This document shows, piece after piece, positions 58,378 to 64,000 of a stretch of DNA of 64,000 bases (position 1 is the stretch's first letter; each line of letters begins with the position of its first letter). The translations under genes were made by a program, and so were the position numbers. Below the pieces are notes generated by a model that saw nothing but the letters and a program-made list of their open reading frames with translations, made no database searches and was not told the origin of the DNA. Source of the DNA: Streptomyces sp. YIM 130001. Its GTDB lineage: Bacteria > Actinomycetota > Actinomycetes > Streptomycetales > Streptomycetaceae. The stretch spans positions 170,705 to 234,704 of the forward strand of contig NZ_KZ984563.1 of NCBI RefSeq assembly GCF_003574445.1, given 5' to 3'.

Positions 58378-60762
58378 TCAGTCCTCGTGCCCGAGTTGCA
58401 CGTCGCGCTCGGTGCGGCCGCCGCCGGCGACCTGAAGGACGGTCGCCACCGGCGGGTACCCGGCGGCGATCACCGTGTACTCGCCGGAGGCCAGATCGAT
58501 GAAACGGAAGGTGCCTTCGGAACCCGTGGTGATGGTGTCGACGACGTTCCCCGCCACATCGAGCAGGGTCACCCGGGCGTCCTCGACCGGCCGGCCGCCG
58601 CTCGCCCGCACGGTCCCGCGCAGTACCGCGCCACCGGCGAGTTCGATGTCCTGGCGGGTCTCCCGGGACGCCTGCACGCTGACCGGCAGCGCGGCCGGGC
58701 GGAAGGCGGGAGCACTGGCGGCCAACGTGTACTCGCCCGCGACCAGTTCACCCATCACGTAGCCGCCCTCGCGTCCGCTGCGGGTGGCCGTCACGACCTC
58801 GCCCCGCACGTCGGTGAGGGTGACCGTGGCGTCCCGTACGGGAGTGCCGTCGGCCGTGACGACGGTCCCGGCGAGCCGTCCGGCCCCGCCGAGCACCACA
58901 TCGAGGTCGACCGGTCGCTCGCCGACGGTGACCGTGACGGCCTGGGGCTGGTGCCCGCCGGCGGCGGCGATCAGGACGTAGCTTCCGGCGCCGGGGGTGG
59001 CCAGCGCGTAGCGGCCGTCGTCGCCGCTGGCTCCGCGGCCGACCTGGCGGCCCGTCACGTCGATGAGGGTGAGCGCGGCGCGCGGTACGACGGTGCCGTC
59101 GGGGTGCTGCACGCTGCCGCAGACGGGGACGCCGGTGGTGGAGGGGGAGGTGGTGCGGGCGGCCGGGATCGGCGCGGGCTCCGCGGAGGCGTGGTGGGAC
59201 ACCAGAGGTTTCTCCTTGAGGAAGAAGGCGATGAGCAGTCCGAGCGCGAGCACCGGGACGAGATAGAGGAAGATCCGTGGCATGGCGTCGGAGTACGCCT
59301 GGATGTACCCGTCCCGCAGGCCTTCGGGCAGCGCGTGGACGAGCTGCGGGGTGATGGACTCGGCGTCGGGCAGTTCGGTGTCGGACGGGAGCCGGTCCTC
59401 GAGCGCGTCGGTGAGCCGGCCGGCGAAGAGGGTGCCGAAGATGGCGGCGCCGACGCTGCCGCCGATCTGCCGGAAGTAGTTGTTGGCACTGGTCGCGGTG
59501 CCGAGGTCGGCGGGCCGTACGGCGTTCTGCACGGCCAGGATCAGTACGGGCATGATGAGGCCGATACCGATGCCGAGTACGGCCATCCAGATGCTGTACG
59601 TCAGCCGCGCGGTGTCGGCCTCGAGCAGCGAGAGCAGCCACATCCCGGCGACGGAGGCGGCGCCGCCCAGGATCGGGTAGATGCGGTAGTGGCCGGTGCG
59701 GCTGATGAGTTGGCCGGAGATGATCGAGGCACCGACGACGCCTCCCATCATGGGGAGCATGAGCAGGCCGGATTCGGTGGCGGATGCTCCGTCGACCATC
59801 TGCAGGAAGGTCGGCAGATAGCTGGCCGCGCCGAAGAGGGCGACACCCACCACGGCGCCCATCAGCGAGGTGACGTTGAACGTGACGTCCTTGAACAGCC
59901 GCAGCGGGATGAGCGGTTCGGGCGCGAAGTGCTCGGCGACCAGGAACAGCACGACACTGAGCAGGGCCCCGGCACCAAGGCCGACGATGACGCGGTCGCC
60001 CCACTCGTACTCGGTGCCGCCCCAACTGGTCAGCAGAACCAGGCAGGTCGAGGCCGCGGCGAGGAGCAGCGAGCCGAGTACGTCGAGACGGGGGCGTGCG
60101 GTGGGCTTGGGCAGCTTGAGCACCACGGTGACGACGGCGAGGGTGAGCAGCCCGAACGGCACGTTGATGTAGAAGCACCAGCGCCAGCTGGTGTGGTCGG
60201 TGAAGAAGCCGCCGAGCAGCGGGCCCGCGACGGAGGCGAGGCCGAAGGCGGCGCCGATGATGCCCATGTACCGGGCTCGCTCGCGGGGCGGCACGATGTC
60301 GGCGATGATCGCCTGCACACCGATGAAGAGTCCGCCCGCACCCACGCCCTGCACGGCGCGGAAGGCGATGAGTTCGTCCATGCTGCGCGACCAGCCCGCG
60401 AGCGCGGAGCCGATGACGAAGACGACGATGGCGAACTGGAAGACGCCCTTGCGGCCGAAGAGGTCGCCGAGCTTGCCGTAGATCGGCAGACCGATGGTGG
60501 AGGTCAGCAGATAGGCGGTGATGGCCCAGGACATCTTGTCCAGACCGTGCAGTTCACCGACGATCTTCGGCAGCGCGGTGGCGACGATCATCTGCTCGAG
60601 CGCCGCGAGGAGCAGGGCGAGCATCAGGCCGATGAAGACCATCCGCACCTGACGCGGACTGAGCGGGGCGTCGGCGGGTGGCGGAACGGCGGGTTCGCGG
60701 GGTGGCGTCGAAGCCGTCGCCGGTGGGGCCTCCCCGCCCTTCACCAGAGTCGTTCCACCCAC
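58378..60762 (-). CDS. DHA2-type MFS exporter fused to three beta-sandwich domains
   Basis: A 794-residue membrane exporter. Residues about 38-535 have 14 predicted helices with EmrB/QacA motifs: MLALLLAALEQMIVATALPKIVGEL, GKLGDLFGRKGVFQFAI (motif A) and GPLLGGFFTDHTSWRWCFYINVPFG (motif C). Residues 560-794 contain three consecutive carboxypeptidase-regulatory/CnaB-like repeats: VCGSVQHPDGTVVPRAALTL, LAGTVVTADGTPVRDATVTL and LRGTVRASGGRPVEDARVTL, each ending in a G-x-Y-x-x turn. The GTG at 60762 has GGGGAG 6 bases upstream. A dyad CTCGCAAGCGAG lies 57 bp before it. Drug or metabolite export is likely. Confidence 0.9.
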   Translation of the reverse strand: MGGTTLVKGGEAPPATASTPPREPAVPPPADAPLSPRQVRMVFIGLMLALLLAALEQMIVATALPKIVGELHGLDKMSWAITAYLLTSTIGLPIYGKLGDLFGRKGVFQFAIVVFVIGSALAGWSRSMDELIAFRAVQGVGAGGLFIGVQAIIADIVPPRERARYMGIIGAAFGLASVAGPLLGGFFTDHTSWRWCFYINVPFGLLTLAVVTVVLKLPKPTARPRLDVLGSLLLAAASTCLVLLTSWGGTEYEWGDRVIVGLGAGALLSVVLFLVAEHFAPEPLIPLRLFKDVTFNVTSLMGAVVGVALFGAASYLPTFLQMVDGASATESGLLMLPMMGGVVGASIISGQLISRTGHYRIYPILGGAASVAGMWLLSLLEADTARLTYSIWMAVLGIGIGLIMPVLILAVQNAVRPADLGTATSANNYFRQIGGSVGAAIFGTLFAGRLTDALEDRLPSDTELPDAESITPQLVHALPEGLRDGYIQAYSDAMPRIFLYLVPVLALGLLIAFFLKEKPLVSHHASAEPAPIPAARTTSPSTTGVPVCGSVQHPDGTVVPRAALTLIDVTGRQVGRGASGDDGRYALATPGAGSYVLIAAAGGHQPQAVTVTVGERPVDLDVVLGGAGRLAGTVVTADGTPVRDATVTLTDVRGEVVTATRSGREGGYVMGELVAGEYTLAASAPAFRPAALPVSVQASRETRQDIELAGGAVLRGTVRASGGRPVEDARVTLLDVAGNVVDTITTGSEGTFRFIDLASGEYTVIAAGYPPVATVLQVAGGGRTERDVQLGHED

Positions 60763-60818
60763 GTACCGCTCCCCTCGTCGCGCCTGCGCCGCCCATTTCT
60801 CGCATTGGGCGACATCTG

Positions 60819-60830
60819 CTCGCAAGCGAG
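60819..60830. promoter_or_regulatory. Candidate operator upstream of MFS exporter
   Basis: CTCGC-AA-GCGAG is a perfect 5-bp dyad; a second dyad GCCCA...TGGGC lies at 60791-60810. Both are within 70 bp of the exporter start, as expected for a repressor. No adjacent regulator is encoded. Confidence 0.4.
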
Positions 60831-61040
60831 ACGAGTCATGAGGAATACGGATTCGCGGACGTATGCGCCGGTGGGAGCCCTACGCCGTACAAGTGCGCCG
60901 GAGTGGAAACCACTCGAAACGGTGAGCCGGTGAACGCCCCGCGCGAGCTTCGGGCCGTCACCCCGGTGGGGGCGACGGCCCGATCTGCCGTTGCACGGGC
61001 GGCTGTTCGGCCGGTGGGGCCGCCGCCGAGCGTCGCTGTG

Positions 61041-61484
61041 CTACTTCTCGGTGTGCGCGGCGAGCTTGCCGAGGACGGCGTCGTAGATACGTCCGAGGCC
61101 CTTGGGGGCGAAGGTCTTCTCGAAGAAGCCGCCGATGCCGCCGGCGCCGTTCCACACGGTGGTGACGACGACGCGGGAGCTGCCCTCGCCGGCCGGGGTG
61201 ACGGTCCAGGTGGTGACCATCGAGGAGTTGCGGTCGGTCTCGACGAGCCGGCCGTCGCTGGGCTCGGTGACGTCCAGCAGGCAGTCCCGCACGCGCTTGC
61301 TGGTCGCCTGCAGCTTCCAGTGCACGAGGGTGCCCGCGCCCTGGCCGCCCTCCTTCACCTCGTACTCGCTGAAGTGCTCGGGCAGCAGCTTCGCGCGCGT
61401 GCCGGCGTAATCGGCCAGCGCACCGAAGACGTCGTCCGGGTCCGCCGCGATGGTCCGCTCCGTCACGGCTTCGACCTGTGCCAT
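61041..61484 (-). CDS. SRPBCC (polyketide-cyclase/START-like) family protein
   Basis: A 147-residue START-like protein: TERTIAADPDDVFGALADYAGTRAKLLPEHFSEYEVKEGGQGAGTLVHWKL then RLVETDRNSSMVTTWTVTPAGEGSSRVVVTTVWNGAGGIGGFFEKTFAPKGLGRIYDAVLGKL, the usual helix-grip pattern with a long C-terminal helix. GGAGGAAG lies 6 bases before ATG 61484. It may bind a hydrophobic ligand or act as a cyclase-like factor. It stands alone. Confidence 0.87.
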   Translation of the reverse strand: MAQVEAVTERTIAADPDDVFGALADYAGTRAKLLPEHFSEYEVKEGGQGAGTLVHWKLQATSKRVRDCLLDVTEPSDGRLVETDRNSSMVTTWTVTPAGEGSSRVVVTTVWNGAGGIGGFFEKTFAPKGLGRIYDAVLGKLAAHTEK

Positions 61485-61729
61485 GGCACTTCCTCCAGAT
61501 GGTTCGGGCGTGAGCCTTCGGGATCGAGCTCACCGGACGCGTCCATTGTGACCCGCGCACGGGAGCGCTTCGGACGGCAGGGGGCGCCTGCACCCGGAGC
61601 GGGCACCCCACCGCACGACCGGAACACGCCGTCGCATCTGCGCCGGCCCGTTCCACAAGGGGTTCGTTCACCGTCGCCCGGGCGGTCGCCCGCTCGACTC
61701 GGAGCCGCCCCGACCTGGCCCGGGGCGCG

Positions 61730-64000
61730 TCAGGAACGCAGCGCTCCCTTCGCCGGCAGCGTGACGGCGAGCAGACCGAGGCTCACCGCCGCCGCGGCGA
61801 ACGACGCGTACATCAGCGGCGGTACGTAGGGATCCTCGCCGGTGAGGGCGCGCATCATCGGGATCAGGGTCGCGGCCGCGATGGCCGTGCCGATGGCGAC
61901 ACCGGCCACCGCGACCAACAGGCCCTCCCAGCGCAGCATCCGCATCACCTGGAGCCGGGTGGAGCCGATCAGGCGCAGCATGCCGAGCTCGCGGCGGCGG
62001 TCGAGGACGGTCATCACCAGGGTGTTGACGGCGGCGATCGCGGCGAAGCCGCCGAGGACGGCGGCCATCGTGTAGTTGGCCCAGGCGTTGAGCTCGCGGT
62101 CGGTGTCCAGTTCGACGGCGTAGCCGGATGCGTCGGTGACCCGGCCGAGCGGATTGAGGGCCGCGGCGTCCCCGCCGCGCACCAGGAGCGTGCTGTCGAA
62201 GGCGGAACTGACGTGAGTGGACAGCGAGGCGCGGTCCATGGTCACGGCCGCGAGGCCGAGCCCGCGGCCGTACACCGCGACGACCTCGGGGCGGATCTCG
62301 GAGCCGTCCGGCAGGTAGAGCGGCAGCCGGTCGCCGACCGCCGCCTTCGCCGAGGTGGCGAGCGTCCGGTCGATGGCGATACGGCCCTTGCCGATCCGGT
62401 CGAGGCTGCCGCTGCGGACGTCGAGGTCCTGCACCTGGGCGAGTTGCCTGCCGGATCCGGTGACGGCCTGCGTCGCCGCACCCTGCAGCCACCGGTCGCC
62501 ACCGGAGCCGACCGGTACGAGCACCTGTGTGTCGGACACCCCCACGGCGGTGTCGACTCCGGGTGCGCGGGCGGCCTGTCGTACGGCGTCGGAGGGCAGT
62601 CCCTCGGGGGCGGTGACCACGTGGTCCGCGGTGATGCCGGCACGCAGTTGTTCGCCGGCGACATGGTTCTCGCTGGTGTGCATGAAGACGAGTGTCGAGG
62701 CGAAGGCCATGGCGAGCACGATCGGGGTGATCGCGGAGGCCAACCGGCGCGCGTTCGTACGGGAGTTGGCGGCCGCGAGAGAGGCGGAGGCGCCGGCGCC
62801 GCTCATCGGGAGTCCGAAGAGCTCGGCGCAGAGCCGGGCCACCAGCGGGCCGAGCAGCGCGACAGCGAGCATGAACAGCATCACGACGCCGAGCGCGGCA
62901 TTGGCCGCGTCGTCACCGGCCGACCGGGCGGCGACCACGGTGAGGAACCCACCGCCGGTCAGAGCGCCGAGGCCGAGGACCGTGCGGATGACGCCCGGCC
63001 GCAGCCGTTCCACCGACGCCTCGGTCAGCGCCCGGCCCGGTTTGATCTTCGAGGGCCGACGCCCCGCCGCCCAGCCGGCCACGAGCGAGGTCGACAGGCC
63101 CGCGCCGACGGCGACCAGCAGCGGAATCCAGGACACCTGCAGCTCCACGGCACCGGGTACGGCGCCGCGTTCCTTGAGCTGCCCGAACCACCAGTGCGCG
63201 AGCCCGATGCCGGGCAGGCAGCCGATGATTCCGGCGAGCGGTGCGACGAGCAGGGCCTCGGAGGCGACCGCGCGGCGGATCTGTCGCGGGGTGGCGCCGA
63301 CGGCGCGCAACAGGGCGAACTCGCGGGCCCGTTGACCGACCGACAGCGCGACGGTCCCGGACACCGTGAAGACGGCGACCACAGCGGCGATCCCTCCGAA
63401 AGAACCACCGAGCCCCGTGAGCGTCTCCTTGGCGTACTCGAGCCCGCGGTCCTCGACAGCCCCGCGTCCGTCGCCCGTGTGCACCCGGGCGCCGGAGCCG
63501 GCGAGCGCCTCGCGGACTCCGGCCGCGAGGGTTTCGGCGTCCGCGCCGTCCTTCGCCAGTACGGCGATGGCATCGGCCTTGCCGGGATGTCCCGCGAGCG
63601 CCGGAGCCTGGACGTCGGCGAACCAGCCCTCGGCGCCGTCTCCTGCCCCACCCTTCGCCAGCCCCGAAACACGGAACTCGCCGCGCCCGGCGGCCGTTTC
63701 GAGCGTGACGGCGTCACCCACATCAGCCCGGGCGGCGGCATCGAGCACCACCTCGCCGGTACGGGGCGCCGCCCCCGCCGTCAGCGCGGCGCCGGTGAAG
63801 GCGTGCGCACCCCAGCCGTGGCCGGTCAGCGCGCGGCCGCCGCCCTGGCGCACCGGGAACGTGAAGTCCGGCACCGCCGCCCGTACGCCCGGCGCGCGAG
63901 CGGCCTGCGCCGCGAGGCCGGTGTCGACCCGTGCCGTGTCCGGCAGCGGGTGCGACGCCTCGTACTTGCCCTCTCCGCTGCCGACGGAGAGCCGGGCCTG
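61730..64000 (-). CDS. FtsX-family ABC transporter permease (5' partial)
   Basis: The frame is open to the window edge, so the N-terminus is missing; 756 residues are visible. It carries an extracytoplasmic domain, a first FtsX helix block near 62600-63500 (LGGSFGGIAAVVAVFTVSGTVALSVGQRAREFALLRAVGATPRQIRRAVASEALLVAPL), a second domain and a C-terminal block (TMAAVLGGFAAIAAVNTLVMTVLDRRRELGMLRLIGSTRLQVMRMLRWEGLLV). The layout matches the permease at 1503-4073 although the sequences differ. An ATPase partner is expected beyond 64000. Confidence 0.9.
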   Translation of the reverse strand, partial: QARLSVGSGEGKYEASHPLPDTARVDTGLAAQAARAPGVRAAVPDFTFPVRQGGGRALTGHGWGAHAFTGAALTAGAAPRTGEVVLDAAARADVGDAVTLETAAGRGEFRVSGLAKGGAGDGAEGWFADVQAPALAGHPGKADAIAVLAKDGADAETLAAGVREALAGSGARVHTGDGRGAVEDRGLEYAKETLTGLGGSFGGIAAVVAVFTVSGTVALSVGQRAREFALLRAVGATPRQIRRAVASEALLVAPLAGIIGCLPGIGLAHWWFGQLKERGAVPGAVELQVSWIPLLVAVGAGLSTSLVAGWAAGRRPSKIKPGRALTEASVERLRPGVIRTVLGLGALTGGGFLTVVAARSAGDDAANAALGVVMLFMLAVALLGPLVARLCAELFGLPMSGAGASASLAAANSRTNARRLASAITPIVLAMAFASTLVFMHTSENHVAGEQLRAGITADHVVTAPEGLPSDAVRQAARAPGVDTAVGVSDTQVLVPVGSGGDRWLQGAATQAVTGSGRQLAQVQDLDVRSGSLDRIGKGRIAIDRTLATSAKAAVGDRLPLYLPDGSEIRPEVVAVYGRGLGLAAVTMDRASLSTHVSSAFDSTLLVRGGDAAALNPLGRVTDASGYAVELDTDRELNAWANYTMAAVLGGFAAIAAVNTLVMTVLDRRRELGMLRLIGSTRLQVMRMLRWEGLLVAVAGVAIGTAIAAATLIPMMRALTGEDPYVPPLMYASFAAAAVSLGLLAVTLPAKGALRS

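Noticed and set aside
1..64000. CRISPR array, integrase, insertion sequence or prophage
   Set aside because: No spaced direct repeats, transposase, integrase, terminal inverted repeats or phage structural genes were seen.

Overview
The window is a 64-kb piece of an actinomycete chromosome, most likely Streptomyces. The evidence is very high G+C with strong third-position bias, frequent GTG starts, many 4-nt gene overlaps, leaderless promoters of the TAGGCT type, and families typical of that genus (SpoIIE/HATPase regulators, DUF6158, LCP proteins, TIGR03086-type thiol-isomerase-like proteins, several TetR regulators). No rRNA, tRNA, CRISPR array, insertion sequence, integrase or phage module was found. 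The region reads as ordinary chromosome carrying many small metabolic and accessory operons.

Layout. 1-6 kb: the end of a small membrane protein, an ATPase/FtsX-permease pair and a convergent two-component system (NarL-type regulator plus HisKA_3 kinase). 6-13 kb: a 57-residue membrane protein and a complete respiratory nitrate reductase operon narGHJI, with a DosR/DevR-like dyad just upstream of narG. 13-21 kb: an OsmC peroxidase, a MoxR ATPase paired with a HExxH/VWA protein, a membrane-anchored phosphodiesterase, a degenerate resolvase-like protein and a metallo-beta-lactamase/DedA pair. 21-28 kb: a NAPE-PLD-like hydrolase overlapping a lysine-free aminotransferase homologue, a secreted protein, two small cytosolic proteins, and a UlaA-type PTS (fused IIA-IIB plus IIC). 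27-39 kb: mostly single genes (acetyltransferase, TetR, ABC-F, methyltransferase, GNAT, PNPOx-like, TetR with twin operators facing a patatin, P450, orphan GvpL/F, dienelactone hydrolase, VOC protein, zinc alcohol dehydrogenase). 39-49 kb: a LapA-like membrane protein, a secreted CocE/S15 hydrolase, a DUF4037 protein and a tightly overlapping operon of four peptidases (D-aminopeptidase, M20, S9, LD-carboxypeptidase). 49-64 kb: two CNNM/CBS membrane proteins, an LCP ligase, a tandem SagB-like oxidoreductase, a methyltransferase, a large PAS/GAF/SpoIIE/HATPase regulator, an MFS exporter fused to three beta-sandwich domains, a SRPBCC protein and the 3' part of a second FtsX-type permease.

How the genes work together. 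Clear functional units are narGHJI (anaerobic nitrate respiration), the PTS pair, the MoxR/VWA pair, the peptidase operon, the CNNM pair and the ABC transporter/two-component module. No single large undescribed system stands out. The more unusual items are the lysine-free aminotransferase operon, the D/LD/S9/M20 peptidase operon, the exporter with beta-sandwich tail, the tandem SagB-like protein without a peptide precursor, and the orphan gas-vesicle protein. All family assignments rest on reading the translations by eye; no database search was run.
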